64,000 nucleotides of DNA from the NCBI GenBank assembly GCA_946811695.1, contig OX328127.1, positions 51,154,274 through 51,218,273 of the forward strand, in the 5' to 3' direction. The stretch is from Gonocerus acuteangulatus. Its lineage: Eukaryota; Arthropoda; Insecta; Hemiptera; Coreidae. Position numbers and translations under genes: made by a program. The notes beneath the pieces were generated by a model. The model was given only the letters and a program-made list of their open reading frames with translations. It made no database searches and was not told where the DNA came from. Positions within the stretch are counted from its first letter, which is position 1; every line of letters begins with the position of its first letter. Below are positions 12,691 through 25,570 of this stretch, piece by piece.

Positions 12691-14906
12691 TTTGTGTCCG
12701 CATATCCCCCTCTCATTTTAGATGGACCAGTTTGGTTTGCTGGTTATGGTGTACGTCATTAATAGTTACGTTCCTTCGAAAAGTAAATAAAAAATAATAA
12801 GAAGAAAAATAATAAATTAATTGTTTATAAATTAATTGTTCATGGTCAGAAAATAGGTGACAATTTAAAAAAAAAAAAAAAAATCTGACCATCTATCAAA
12901 TGTGAATACAGGGAATTATTGAGACAGTTGATTAAAAGTCGCCTGTAATTAGGTACTTCTATTTACTGGTTACGTGTATGCAGATTTTTAGGATTTTTAA
13001 CACATTCCTTCGTGTCCAACAGCATACCATCTTCATCGCAGATCCCCATTCAGGTAGAGCAGTTGGTCTAATGGTATATACTTGAAACAACATGCCGTCC
13101 ACGATGTCACCAATTGTATTAAAGCTATATTTTCCTCTCGAACAATGAGGTAGTTCATGCTGGCTTATTTTTTTATTTCTCATTTTTGCTTGGGAGTACA
13201 GAATTTCTAGCAGGCGTTTGTTTTTAAAGGAAATAATTCTTATGTTGTCATGATTATTATAGCTGAAGAGTATTAATGCAATTGATACATTTAGGATATC
13301 ACTAGAATAGGGCATTTAGATATTGAGCCTAGTTTATATGTTCATTTTATATTTATGTAGTTTTTAGAATAGGTTCAAAAATGGCTTACAAGATTTCACT
13401 GAATTTTTACATTTTGCTTTTTTTTTTACATTAATAAGTAGTTTTGGTTTGACACACATCATATTAAAACTAGTAATGTTGTGTTCGAATTTCATATTAG
13501 GGATATAGAAGAAGATCAAACACAATTGTTTTCCGGTTGGGGGTAACGATACTTCGCTCCTAGTAGGCAAAGTGAGAATATTTCAACTTTTTTCTATTAA
13601 TTATGCCCAAATATTAAATTTGAAAACAAAAATGAAGTTGTATCACTATTAATTTAATTGCGGACGATGGAAAAACATGTCAGCTCAATATGTCGGCATG
13701 GAATAACCTAAACCAAAATTCTAGTTGTATTCATTTTTTTTTTTTTTTTTCAAAAATATTTAAATATGTCACCTTGGAAGTGGTTAAATTCGATGTTCCA
13801 CGTACCTATAAAAAGTCTACCTCGAAGACTATTAACGCAACCCCGTAAACACTACGATCGTTCTTATTTCCCCTCAACACAACAGGATTCTGCAGGTTAA
13901 CGTACTTGGCTAACCCATTCAAATAATTTATTAATGGCAACCTGCAAAGGGGAAAATCTGGCGCCCGGTGCATAGTACTGACTACATATCTTCCTAGTGT
14001 GCCGTATATCATGAATATATACCTAGAATTGCTCTTAGATAACTAGTCCTCCATCTATTAACTCCTTTTAGATCTGACATAATTCTTTATTAAAAATAAA
14101 ATTATAAGCTCTTAATTCCATCAGTATATGAAATAAAGTTTCTTCAATTGTCTTATTTGCATTATGAACAATCCAGTAGGTCCAATATTCCTGTAAAGCT
14201 GAGAAGCCCACTTCAAACTTCAATAACATCGCTGTCTCCAAGTTCTCTTCAATATCCCATCTCTCCTTCCTTTCCGCCCTCTTTCCAATTTACTTATGGA
14301 ACAAGTTTCGGCTGGATATGCTGACAGATAATATTCTCCTCTACCTGAAGTTTTCTACATTATGGTTGGTATTAAGGCCACTTATGGACATGTAATAATG
14401 TAGTACAATATACAAAAGGTTTTCTGTGACTAGTCGTGGCTTAACTTTCAAATTAACACGTAACTATGGTCATTAATATTGGACTATCCGTTACCACAGG
14501 ACCAAAAAAATTCATACTCATCCTTGCTGGTTGGAAAGGGAATGATCATTCTTGAACTTTTGTTTTTGTTGTAATTATTCACTCAGGCTAAGGTGAAAAT
14601 AAGAACATTGCCCTACTTATCTAATATGGATTTCCTGTCCTGCTGAACTTTGTGTGTTGAGGAAATGGCTCCTGACCTTAGAATGGCATTTTGAATTCTG
14701 CTCAAACCTTCTATTCAATGCAGAAATATTTTCATAGTACACGTCTGAAACAAATGCCAAACATACTTTTCTTGAATGGAATATACATAACTCACAAAAA
14801 AAAAAATTATTTTTAGATGCCTTTTACAAAAGCCACAGAGTGAGAAAACGATCACAAATAAAGATAGAACCAGAAAAAAAAAATAATCGAACAACAATAA
14901 GAATAG
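12691..14906. other. Non-coding, nothing recognised
   Basis: AT-rich sequence with A- and T-runs (for example around 12,868 and 13,733). Several minus-strand frames of 60-118 codons have no domain or splice support. Confidence 0.55.
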
Positions 14907-15290
14907 TCATCCACACCGTTTTTCCGATTCTTAATAAACTGGCAGACAGGTAGGTCTTGGTCCGGAGTGTATCATAGGCTAGGACAAAATTGTCTAGGAC
15001 TTACAGCTCGGAGGTCACGGGTTCGAAACTGTGAACCCGAACAGATAGAGAAGAGTGAATTGTCAGAAATTGTCATGTCTGATAAATATGATACATATTT
15101 ACCAAGAATGGCCATAACGGAACATCATTGTATCATCTTGTCAGTCGTTTGACAAGTGAAGTCCCAACCTAAATATGCTATCCTCTCCAATGTTGCTTTC
15201 CCATAATGTCTGGTTACCAATGACTGCATGGTTCCAAGTTCCAGATTTTAATATTACTTTTGTGGTTTCTAATTTCTAATGTGGTAATAA
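14907..15290 (+). mobile_element. Decayed Helitron-like fragment
   Basis: It shares with the element at 5403-6048 the CCACACCGTTTTTCCGATT block, TAGGTCTTGGTCCGG, GTCTAGGACTTACAG and GAGGTCACGGGTTCGAAAC. After a gap it shares the TTTTAATA-TACTT-TGGTTTCTAATTT stretch. Terminal signals are not preserved. Confidence 0.6.
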
Positions 15291-15299
15291 TATTATTTT

Positions 15300-15880
15300 A
15301 TTAATAAATAAATAAAGCCTTTATTGCATAAGAGGAACAATACAAACAAAGAAAACTATTTTAATTATTTTTCTTTTAAATTACTATTTACAATATTTAC
15401 AAATACATGTTTCTCATGCAGGCCTCCCCTTGATGAGGGTAATGGTCTAACTTCCCTGGAGACCAACCCAACTAGGAAGTGGAGATCCCTGTTTCATCCA
15501 ACAATGCTTTCCATTTGTCTTTGTTCCTGGCAACGTTCATCCAATTCGGACCAGCAACGGACTTCAAGACATCACTCCAACGCCTACATGGTCTTCCTCG
15601 TCTCCTCCTTAAGTTAAGCGGAATCCATTCTGTAGCCTTCAGGGTCCACCTGCTATCCTGCAATCTGGCAAGATGACCAGCCCATTTCCACTTAATTTTC
15701 TTTATATGCAGGCCTATATCTGTCACTCCAGATTCTTGCCGCATAAATGAACCTCCGACTTTATCCCGTCTCCTGTAGTTCATCATACTTCTAAGGACGG
15801 AGTTTTGCCACACTACTAGCTTGGATTCTTGCTCCTTGGTCAGTGCCCAGGTTTGGCACTCACAGAAGGGAGAACACAAC
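15300..15880 (-). pseudogene. Non-LTR retrotransposon RT, C-terminal fragment
   Basis: The minus-strand frame 15,879-15,472 (135 codons) encodes the end of a LINE reverse-transcriptase polyprotein. Signatures are CQTWALTKEQ, then KKIKWKWAGHLARL, RWTLKATEWIP, RRRRGRPCRRWSD and a W-A-R-KW tail. This arrangement is typical of endonuclease-RT LINE proteins after the catalytic domain. The segment stops upstream at FCECQTWAL, so endonuclease and RT palm are absent: a 5'-truncated insertion. Below 15,472 follows about 170 nt of 3' sequence ending near an AATAAATAAAT run (plus-strand view). The clade is uncertain. Confidence 0.8.
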
Positions 15881-15889
15881 TTTCGAACA

Positions 15890-17909
15890 CCATCTTCTTG
15901 TTTAATATTTAATATTAATAAATATAGCTAAGTTTATTTAATTATTCATCTTTTGACTTTTGCTTTGATTAAACATCATTTGAAATCAAATGCTAAGATT
16001 ATAATGAATACTGTAACCTATAATTATTAATATTTATAACATTTCTGCTTATTAATGAGAAATGAGAAGCTTTACTGATATACATATATATAGGAGGTAG
16101 AAATATTTTTTGATCTTTACTGTCACTTGGACTTGTGAGGTTAATACTTCTATGTAAGGCATGCTGAAACAAAAGCTGCAGCCTTCTGAACATCTGCTGC
16201 AGCACATCAGGAGCATTTCCTTCATGCAGCCAGCAACTTTGTTTCTTTTTTGCCTCTCTTAAATTTGCTATTGGTTTTTTTCTCTTCTTTGTTTGTTGCG
16301 GCTTCCAGAGTTATTTTATGATCAAAAATATGTATTTGATATCTAGTTAATTTTTTTCTAGATTGCCTACATCGATAGAGAGATAACCTATACATAGACA
16401 AGAAAATTCAGTCTGGCTGGGCTGGTAATAGTTAAAAAGTATTATAAATTGTTTGGGTTAAAAATTTAACTTTATTTTTTTAGATGAAGTCCAATTTTTA
16501 ATTTTCTGATTTGATAAAACTCGTTTTACTCTTTTAAATTTCAGGAAAAAATGAATTTCAGGGGCTAAGTCATCTCATTTGTTTTTATTAATTATCACGT
16601 TCTTCATAGATAATTAAATTAACTTTCTTCACCAAAAAATGTTCCTTTATTTCCTTCTGTCATATCTGGATCCTTCGTCTTTAAAGTGGCTTTCGCTACA
16701 TTATTTCTAAATATTTCTTTTTTCAAGTACTCACGTTTACAGGCAACATTTGTATTTTCTTAGTAATGGGTTGGGGTATCTAAGATTCCTGTGGGATATT
16801 TCCTAATACTAAAAATTATTTTTACTTATTCATATAAAGAAATTATTTGTTTAATAATTTCGAGCATTTGAAAATTATTTTACAATCTTGCTGCGTCGAG
16901 TAGTACTGCTCGTCCGATAATTTCAGGTATTTGGTTACCCTGACTGTTGTATTCGGCATTAAACCATTGATCGAGATGATAGCTGCTGTTTTTCTAGTGG
17001 AATATAATTTGTAGTGGTCTTTCAACTAAGTGGCCAAGTCATGATATTTACGCAGCTTCTCGGCATATGCTTTCCGGATATTCTTATAATTTGGGACTTT
17101 ACCGTAGCTTTATCCAGGTAAATTTTAATTGTTTTATTTTCTAGAAGTACTTGTGTGAGTGGGGAAAATACGTTAACATGTTATTCATGATGCCGAACCT
17201 GTGCTAGTGCTTGATGATATATCTTGGCAACATTGGTTTATCTCTGAAAGTAATCAGATCCCACTATTATTTCGCAGCCTGCCGTCACGAGGTGTTAGTT
17301 ATTTTGTCTTTAATTAAGTTTATATTTGAATAATGTTTAAAACGTTGTAGTAGGCAAAAGTATTCATGAATATTTAAGAACTCTTTTATAGACATAACCC
17401 ACGCCGTTCAAGCTCATAAAATAAATGAAATGTAAAACGTATGGAACACCTTTATGGACTTGACGCAGAACTTCTTGAGAGCCTTGTCTTGAGGGCTGGA
17501 CCGGCAAAAGCCATCTTCTGCAATCATTCACCCTGGCTGAGCTGGAGCACGTTCAGCCAGCTGAAACAAAGAGACGATGGGCCATCTGTTCCCTGCATCC
17601 ATTCTGCAATGCACCTTGTGTTCCGCTTTTTTCTTGCAGTCTTTGTATTCACATTCCAAAAAATATATTTCCAGTCCTGTAATAACAGTTGGGTTGAAGA
17701 AGAAAAATAAGTAATTACAACATTATCTTAGTTCAAAATTGATATTGAAAAAAAATCATAAACATTAAGCTGTTTCGTCTTTTAAATGCAAGTTCAATGC
17801 CAACGTAGTTGCAGCAAATCGTTTGGAAAAGTTAGATCCGTGTATCTAACCGCATAATGGAAATGTGTAAATCCTAAATTGAAGACTAAGATGTTGTTGG
17901 TAGTTTTAT
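15890..17909. other. Non-coding, mostly nothing recognised
   Basis: AT-rich. A GC-richer patch at about 17,440-17,620 has open frames on both strands (89 codons plus strand at 17,441-17,710) but no recognisable domain. It may be an unrecognised repeat fragment. Confidence 0.5.
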
Positions 17910-17917
17910 AAATATAC

Positions 17918-17976
<59 letters not shown>

Positions 17977-17990
17977 TACATATATGTCTG
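17910..17990. repeat. (TA)n microsatellite
   Basis: TA tract bounded on both sides by similar ATAAATATACATATAT segments. Confidence 0.95.
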
Positions 17991-18034
17991 TCTACCCCGA
18001 ATTTTCATATTTTTAGGCATCTCGTAAATATATT

Positions 18035-18280
18035 GTCCCTACCATGTCAAACTATCGAATATGCAAATCGGAGGAAACTAGAGGATGGACATATTCTATA
18101 CATTGACCAAGTAATATATCAAAAAATGGCCTTATTCGATACTATAGACATTAAAGGCTATTCTAAAGAGGTTAGAGTTGTGACAATTTACGACAAGCCG
18201 TATCGTCCACAATCTAAGAGCAAAGTATCGAATCTGAAATACGAGATTTTGCATATTCGATAATTTGACATGGTAGGGAC
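18035..18280. mobile_element. 246-bp MITE with ~35-bp TIRs
   Basis: The left end GTCCCTACCATGTCAAAC continues TATCGAATATGCAAA. The right end is its inverse (TTTGCATATTCGATAA then TTTGACATGGTAGGGAC) with very few mismatches. An open frame across it is incidental. Target duplication is unclear, so no superfamily is proposed. Confidence 0.8.
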
Positions 18281-18625
18281 GATATGTAGGACGAGAATAT
18301 CCTAAAACATAATTGTGTTCAAAAGCAATATTGCAATTTATGCTTTGATTCATATTAAGAAATGTCTCGTTTCCATGAAGGAATAAAACATGTTTTTGTT
18401 AAATCAGCAAAGAGGCAATTTCAACTTTATAATTGCTGTCGTTTCAATGTAATGACCACTTTCGATTTGAGAGCGTCTGAACCTGCTTTAGAATTACGTT
18501 GTCACTCATTTACGCATGGAAATAAGAGGTCAGACATGCAAGAATTCCTTTTTTTTTCAATTCTAGTTCTTCGAACGTTTTCTGATCCTTTGGAATTTAG
18601 TCAGTTTTTCTTCCTTTTAGTCTAA

Positions 18626-18668
<43 letters not shown>

Positions 18669-19742
18669 TACTCCTCGTATGATTTAAGATGCATTAAGGA
18701 TTTATTGAAATGTATATTGAAGTATTATTTGCCTTCTGCCTATTTCGATAAGTCATTAATGTAATTTGGTGCAGACGTGAGAGGTATTAATGTTTTGTGT
18801 TGTTGTTTGCACCTATTCAGTATTTGTTAGCGTCAGAGGGACGTTACACAACACAAACCACAAACCGCAAGGGTATTTAACCTGTTATAAAAACGGCAGT
18901 ACCTAATCTTTAGCAAAAAAGGATGAATTAACTCTCCATGCTGTGTTATTGTCGACGCGCCCGACCATAAAATGTGAGATTCTATGTTCAAATCTGAGCC
19001 TAGGCAGTTCATATAATTAAAAAATAAAGATTTAAAAATGAAGCCAGCGTACACCGCGAAGTATACAGTGGATTCATACACGTTATTGCGGCCACACTGT
19101 TTTAATTTTTCTTTCATATATATAATTATACTAAAGCACCGTCTTTGTCAGTAACAAAATGTAATAGTAATGCAACGAATGATTGTCGTTAGTTTTCTAT
19201 AAACCTTGACGAATTTCGTAGTGAATTCATCTATCTTTTGATTCATTCTGGAAGTATTAAAGAAATCCTATAGAATGAAGTTGACGCAGAGGCGTTAATC
19301 CCCGACACAGCTGTTGTAGTCGTAAAAACTACATTTATAGCTTACTTCAGACCATGGGGACAGCTGAAGCTGTCGTTCTCGATCCAGCTTCATGGGTGTA
19401 AAAAAATATTCTTCATTTCATTGTGATGTCTATTTTCTCCCGATCAGTCAAAATCAATAGTCCTCACTATAATATGTCACATTCTCTCTTGTAGATGCAG
19501 ATTTTAGATCCCTTGCTTGTTTTGTTGCATTTTGTACAGGGTTACCATGTTTTAACATGAAATGGCTTATTCTTTTAGTTGTATTCTTTTTATCGTTAAC
19601 TGTAGGAACTTTGAAGCGCAATTTCTATTCATATTTTATCTCAAACAGCCTGCTAGAACGTGGGAATCTCGGACTGAGCAGCATTCCCGACGAGCTAGCC
19701 CATGCGCACTCCAATGGCATTTCAATATATATATACATATAT
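18281..19742. other. Non-coding with A37 homopolymer
   Basis: Contains a 37-A run at 18,630-18,666, possibly a retroposon tail with no recognised head. The remainder shows nothing supported. Confidence 0.6.
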
Positions 19743-19903
19743 ATTACGGCGCATCAACATCTAGGCCATTAGCGCCGACATCCAGCTAGGAATTTTCCCA
19801 ACGTGCCGTGGGATGAGAAAACTCTTGCCACCGGTGGGAATCGAACCCACCTTCTCCCGCTTATGAATCTAAGGCGCTAGCCACTAGGCCACGGGGAGAC
19901 CCC
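19743..19903 (-). mobile_element. tRNA-derived SINE (family S1)
   Basis: On the minus strand the head is GGGGTCTCCCCGTGGCC with A-box-like TGGCCTAGTGGCTAG and B box GGGTTCGATTCCC. The anticodon-loop position reads TTCATAA (CAT). The body ends in ATGTCGGCGCTAATGGCC. It is a retroposed tRNA-headed repeat, not a working tRNA gene. Confidence 0.85.
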
Positions 19904-19918
19904 ATTTCTTCTAACAAA

Positions 19919-20976
19919 GTCCGTCACGCAGGAGCTGCATAACTAAGCACTTTCCTCAGAATTTGGGTAGTGTAGACTGCTTTCCAGAACAATTTGCTTA
20001 AAATATCCTACATAAATAAAATAAAAACATGAATAGTTCTCTTTTAATTTTGTAATGAGTAACTGATAAATTATTAATTTGCTTCCAGAGTTATGTTTAC
20101 ACATAGTACCTACTAACTATGCTAGTAACGTGCTAGTAACTACTAGCACTACGTAATAAATACAAAAAACCTCATATTATCGTATTTTGATCTAACGCAG
20201 GAACCGGATACAGTCCCTCTAGCGCTCCTTGCAGCGCCTTTGTGAACCTATGTCTGGCTGCCTTTTCTATTGAAATATATTACAAAGTAAACCCCCCGAT
20301 TCATCTCATTTTTACAACACTTCTTTCTCATGAGTTACCCACGACGTATACCGCGTTTCGTTACAATAAAGCAGAAATTACGACCAATATGAGTATATTA
20401 GTAATTTGGGTCCGGAGTAAACCCCCCCTCCTAAAGAACCGATTTAGTTTATTTTTACAACACATATTTACCTGTAGATTACCACTACGAATAAAGAGTT
20501 TCGTCGAAATATACCAAAAATCACGGTTGGTATTGGCGAATTGGTATTGTGGGTCTGGAGTAAACCCCCCTTCTTAATGAACCGATTTAGTTTATTTTTA
20601 CAACACATATTTACCTGTAGATTACCACTATGAATACCGAGTTTCGTCAAAATATACCAAAAATCATGGCTGGTAGTGGCGAATTGGTATTGTCGGTCCG
20701 GAATAAACCCCCCCCCCTCCTTATGAACCGATTTAGTTCATTTTTATATCTCACTTTTCTCTCTATATTACTACTACGAATACCAAGTTTCGTTGAAATA
20801 TAACAAATATTACGGCTGAAATGGTCAAATTAGTGTTTTGGGCTCGGGGTAAACCCCTCCTTCCGGTGGACCGATTTTGGTGGTTAACGAACTCGTTCAA
20901 TCGTTTGCTAATTGAATGCTATATACCAAGCTTCGTGACGAAAAAACAAAAACTCTGGCCGCTATCGTGTTAACAG

Positions 20977-21037
<61 letters not shown>

Positions 21038-21190
21038 TATATATATATGTATATAGATATATATAAATTTTAACGGGGGTCATTTTCGCTGTCTACTAGG
21101 TAGGATCGATAAAGATTTGAAGAAATTTTTCAAAAATTCCTTCATGAGTCCAACCTCAATAGCTACTTTCCTTCGGAGCAAAGTGCTAAA
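19919..21190 (+). mobile_element. Tandem-core element copy A (Helentron/HINE-like)
   Basis: Structure in order: 5' end GTCCGTCACGCAGGAGCTGC; subterminal GCACTTTCCTC (19,947-19,957); a unique block; several core units of about 120-150 bp (AACCGATTTAGTTTATTTTT, ACCACTACGAATACCGAG, GGGTCCGGAGTAAACCCCC); GTTAACGAACTCGTTCAATC; a (TA)n tract (20,980-21,066); GTCTACTAGGTAGGATCGA; and a 3' hairpin CTTTCCTTCGGAG-AAAG at 21,166-21,183 followed by TGCTAAAA. The 3' stem is complementary to the 5' GCACTTTCCTC motif. Subterminal inverted repeats, tandem core, microsatellite and 3' stem-loop together are the layout of non-autonomous Helentrons (HINE, including Drosophila DINE-1). No protein is encoded. Confidence 0.7.
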
Positions 21191-21217
21191 AATAGTAATA
21201 GTTACTACATAAATAGT

Positions 21218-21300
21218 AATGCATTCAAAATCTTGGCCATTCGCGCCGACATCCAGGGTGGAGCCAGGAATGTTCTCAGCGACCCCTGAGATGAGAAAAT
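21218..21300 (-). mobile_element. SINE S1 3' fragment
   Basis: Contains GCGCCGACATCCAGGGTG and the inverted AGGAATGTTCTCAG / TGAGATGAGAAAATT pair seen in the S1 body. The tRNA head is missing. Confidence 0.65.
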
Positions 21301-22189
21301 TACAGGCGCTCGAAAGCTTTATACCAATTTCTATAGGACGTAATTATTTGAAGATAATTGATTTACAAATGTGTTAGCTTCGTTCCATCAAAGGCGAAGT
21401 TTAAATACAGTTTTTTATCTATCTATCTACTAATTAGCTATCCATGAAAGGCGAAATTCCTAATCTATGCCTACCAAATCACGCTGCATATATGAGTTAC
21501 ATGGAAACACGCTATCGAGACAATCTTATGGTCAGCTTGTAGACTTGAGAACTGAGAAAATAGAAACATCTTGCTGAAACATGTAAATATGAGTTTAAGG
21601 GAGAGTTATACGGCTGTGAAGGTGCGTGTGTAGGAACAAATGTGCCGGAAGCACGTCATGTAAACGAGCACCCCTCCATTATTGGCCCTCCCCCACCCCC
21701 TTGGTTTTGGACTCAAAGGGCCACCGCCCCCGACCCTACTTCCCATCCATTTTACCGACCGTAGGCTTTGTAGTCCGTTGGGGGTGGCTCGTAGGAGCTT
21801 AACCCACGCTCAGCTGACAGACCCTGGTAAATTTGTGTAGCATTTGGTCTTTCAAGTTATTTGGTCTGTCTATATTTGTCGTCTGATATTCCATTTGCGG
21901 AAAAGTAATGTTAACAAGTTCAACGGTTGAAATCATCACCATTAAACATTTTTTTAATTACCTGTTATTCTATGTGATAAGAAATAATTCATCCTAAATA
22001 TTTTGGAAAAAGCAGATGAACGATAGCCTACTAAGAGCGAGATGCAAAACTTCAATTCCCAATGCGCCAAATTCTAAGGAAAATATTCCCGACGGTTGCG
22101 TCATTTGCAATTCTATTTCAAAGAAAACGATCCGCGATACTCAATAAAAACTCATTATAGGGCTGAAACCTTTTGTTTCTTTTTTAAAG
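21301..22189. other. Non-coding, nothing recognised
   Basis: Includes a C-rich patch around 21,670-21,740. No gene or named repeat is supported. Confidence 0.5.
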
Positions 22190-22395
22190 AAAAGCCATTA
22201 CCCCTAGTGTGAATCGAACCTATGACATTAGGCACGGAGTGCTCACGCTTTAACACTCAAAAAATATTTTAACTACCTAGGCCGAGTTTGGATCCCCTGG
22301 CCGTGAATTTTAAGGCGTTAGCACTCTAATGCTTTTCATTCGAATATATAAAAGGCATCAGCCCTAGAATGGCTATAAAAGGGTGGTAACAACCT
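22190..22395 (-). mobile_element. tRNA-like SINE fragments (family S2 and a second type)
   Basis: The minus strand has AGGTTCGATTCACACT (B-box-like) next to AATGGCTTTTCTTTAA, as in the copies at 22,620 and 40,354. Next to it, on the same strand, is a second tRNA-like run, GAGTGCTAACGCC then GGGGATCCAAACTCGG. A plus-strand CTATAAAAGGGTGGTAAC tail follows at about 22,372-22,390. Confidence 0.5.
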
Positions 22396-22619
22396 GATAT
22401 CCTGACTCAAAAATCTGTGTTATGTGTTTAGTGGCTGTTTACATTTACAAAACAAATTTATTATTGGTTATTTTAAGAACATTAATAATAAATGATTTCA
22501 TAATTATACATTATTCCCTAAATTCTATTGATAAATTAATAACGCCTGTTATGGAACGTTTGTCGTTGGCGAACCTTCCGATCAAATATCGAACCATATT
22601 AAGTGATAAGTGTAAATAG

Positions 22620-22800
22620 AGAATTGGGCCTGCAGGCAATGAATCATAAATCGTTAAGTTTCCGTGCCTAGAGTTGTGGGTTGAATTTCCGGTAGGAGTG
22701 GTGGCTTTTCTTTAAAAAGAAGGAAAACCATCGCCTCTCCAATCGTAAAAGGATAATCTACAAATAACCCGTCGGAAAAATGTGTGTCATTTATAAAGGG
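22620..22800 (+). mobile_element. SINE S2-like fragment
   Basis: GTGGGTTGAATTTCCGG (degenerate B box) followed by GTGGTGGCTTTTCTTTAAA. It is in inverted orientation to the fragment at 22,190. Confidence 0.5.
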
Positions 22801-23713
22801 ATGTTAAAATTAAGTTTTTTATTAATAAAAGAACGTTAAAAATAAAAAAACAGAAAGTACGGATCAGATTAGGTTAAAACTAGAAGGAAAGTTTTATTTA
22901 GTTTGTTTTCTACATACCGACAACAAATTGTATTTGATAGTTTTATTTTATTCTTTTAACTCGTGATCTAACTCGTGAAAATGAAATATAATTATGCAAC
23001 TCCGGTACGCATTATGAAATATGTATTTTCGCGTTTACCATTTTATGAGCTTAAACTCCAAAATTTCAACCCTCTAACCATAACAGATCTGACAACGGTT
23101 CCATGGATGAATGATTAATACTTCTATATATACTCTTAAATATAATCTTTTTATTGTCCTTTCGAGCACAAAGTAATTACTAGGAAAGTCTTTCGTGCGT
23201 TGTTAATCATCCCTGTTCATCCAGTAATTTGTGTCACGTCACTAGTTTAGTTCATCACACCAACCATTGGCAAGGAGGAAAACGAAGTCAATGTATTGAC
23301 CAACAGCCTTCTATAAAATCCGGATTGTATGGAAGCGTATTAAATGTACCTATATTCTTATCATAATGTTCAATTGGCGATCCTTCAACTATTTTTCATT
23401 GCAGCCATTGGTAACGTCTTTCCTCTATAAAAAAATGAAAATAAACAAACAACTAATTGTTAGATTGTTGCCTTAAAAGATTACTGATTTAATTATTAAT
23501 ATAGTACAATTTTACAACAATATCATGTATTATCCACATTGATTTCTGGTCAGCATGTGGTTATTAGATTTTCTATATTATTAGTTTCTTAATGAGTTAT
23601 TAGTTAGTAAAAATAGATAAATATGCTATTGCAGTAAAAATGAAGCTGTACCTCGAACTGTAGCCTTCAGCATATTAATGTCCACTCAGCTTATTGTCTT
23701 TTTTTTATCCATA
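22801..23713. other. Non-coding, nothing recognised
   Basis: AT-rich sequence with no supported feature. Confidence 0.5.
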
Positions 23714-23900
23714 TTTAGTGCTTTAGGGTCTTCTGGATATGATCGTGTCGGCATGGTAATAACCTACGTTTCGCCAGGCATTCTGCCGGCTTCCTCTGGG
23801 CTTCTTCTGAGAATGACTCCCAACCGGGCATAATGTTTGGCGAAACGTCGTTTATTACCAAGTCGACTCGGTCATATCCAGAAGACCTTAAAACATTAAA
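23714..23900. mobile_element. Foldback element with hammerhead-like cores
   Basis: Imperfect inverted arms of about 65 bp (left from TTTAGTGCTTTAGGGTCTTC, right to GAAGACCTTAAAACATTAAA) flank a short centre. The left arm read in reverse contains CAGAGGAAGCCGGC followed by TGCCTGGCGAAACGTA. The right arm contains TTTGGCGAAACGTCG. This resembles the CTGANGA / stem II / GAAAC core of hammerhead motifs carried by Penelope-like retroelements, with one substitution in the core. Confidence 0.55.
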
Positions 23901-25570
23901 TAAAAGGGGGCGTGGAACTCTACGAGAATTTTTTTTTATCCTTCAAACGCTGACCAGCCAACTTCTACCGACAACATTATCACATAATAATAATTGAGTT
24001 TACACACACACACATGAATGAATGAATGAATCAGCTTTCTTGGAGCCTCGTGGCCTCTTACGTGGTTGATAGAATTTTTAAGTACCTTTGACTTAAACAT
24101 ACGCCTTAAATGAAAAGATATTACTATGTAGAACCAAATTTATGAATAATATCACTAAATTGTTGCTACGTGGTTGCTAGAGTGTGGGTTGGGCTAGAAA
24201 GGTGATAGAAAACACAACCTACCCTTAAGTATCCAGTCGGCTTAGACTACTACAGCCATTGATTACAATTTACCTAGCTTTCTTAATGGTCCTCTACCTT
24301 GTCTATTTATGAGTCCTCTACTTAGCCTAACTACGGTTGGCATAGTATTGACGGATATTTCTTTCTTAGAAGACTTCAGAAAAAGGAAGCCTTTTATTTC
24401 TGTTTCTTGAAGTACCAATAATTTGATCAGAGATTATGCATTATTATTTGTACAATCTGACAACGAATTATTATTATTTGTTAACGAATAATGTTTGAAC
24501 CAACCAAATCGGGTTAGAGAGTACAAATTTTCTTGAACCAGCCATCAGCGACGGGTACATCAGCTTGTAGATATTATAATTCATTGCGTTATTAGATAGC
24601 TGGTAGAGAGAAATGAGAATTGCAGAGAGAACGGCGGGACGTGTTATCATCTGCTTATCACTGGCGTGCTCTGGTGGAGAGGGTGATCACTATTGTCTGG
24701 TGTACGGGGGGGGGGGGGTGTACTTGCAATGTGAAGCCCCACCACCATTGGTGCTACCTGTACCGCACCTATTTACCTCCGACATCTCACTCCTATTCAC
24801 ACATTCAATATTTCCTATCATTACTTTAATGTAGATAATATTGTATATAATAACAGAAATTAAACGCTTGGCTCCCAGGAACTGTGTCATCTTAGCGTGT
24901 TTGCATGTAATGCTTATGAATAGATAGAATAGAATTTATTTGTTAAAGATTTACAATATTGTACAAATTTTACACATATGGATAACTTTGTTTCACCTAC
25001 ATGAGCCCAGTTTATCATAACTGCACAATGACTCATTATAAAAACAATAATTAAATAATAATATTTCATTATATTCCAAATAATTTATTTACACATTTTC
25101 AAGAAACCCATAAGAAAGGAAAAGCATACAAAATAAAATACAAACGTTATAAATAGAAATAAACAATTACTTGAACCTGCCAACAATTATCCTTAGTCAT
25201 AAAACTTGATTGATGAGTACATCATCATCGCTTAAGTAATCCAGGGGATTGCATGCTGACATTATGAACCAGTACATCTTGTAATGCTTTTGTCTAGTTC
25301 CATATAATCCTAAAATTGGTCATGTTTGTTGATAATTTTTTGTTGTAATATGTGGACTTCAAACGTTAAAAAAATATGTATATATCTTAGTTTGAATGAA
25401 TACCAAACACGTGAAGAAAATGTAAAAAACGCAATCCGTCGTTTTGAAATATGTACATGAAACCAAAATTCTAGGTTTTTTTTTTTTTTTTACTTTTCTT
25501 GAAATCGGTAAAGATGTTATCTCGAAACCAATATTTCCCATACTAACGTCGTTTCCTTCAACGAAGATGG
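23901..25570. other. Non-coding; small microsatellites; possible LINE 3' tail
   Basis: (CA)n and (TGAA)n units occur near 24,001-24,035 and a G-run near 24,707. The minus strand near 24,918-24,945 reads AAATTCTATTCTATC, reminiscent of LINE 3' ends. No gene is supported. Confidence 0.45.

Noticed and set aside
17441..17710. 89-codon plus-strand frame or a minus-strand exon in a GC-richer patch
   Set aside because: Neither strand gives a domain. The minus-strand continuation after a possible acceptor meets stops in all frames.
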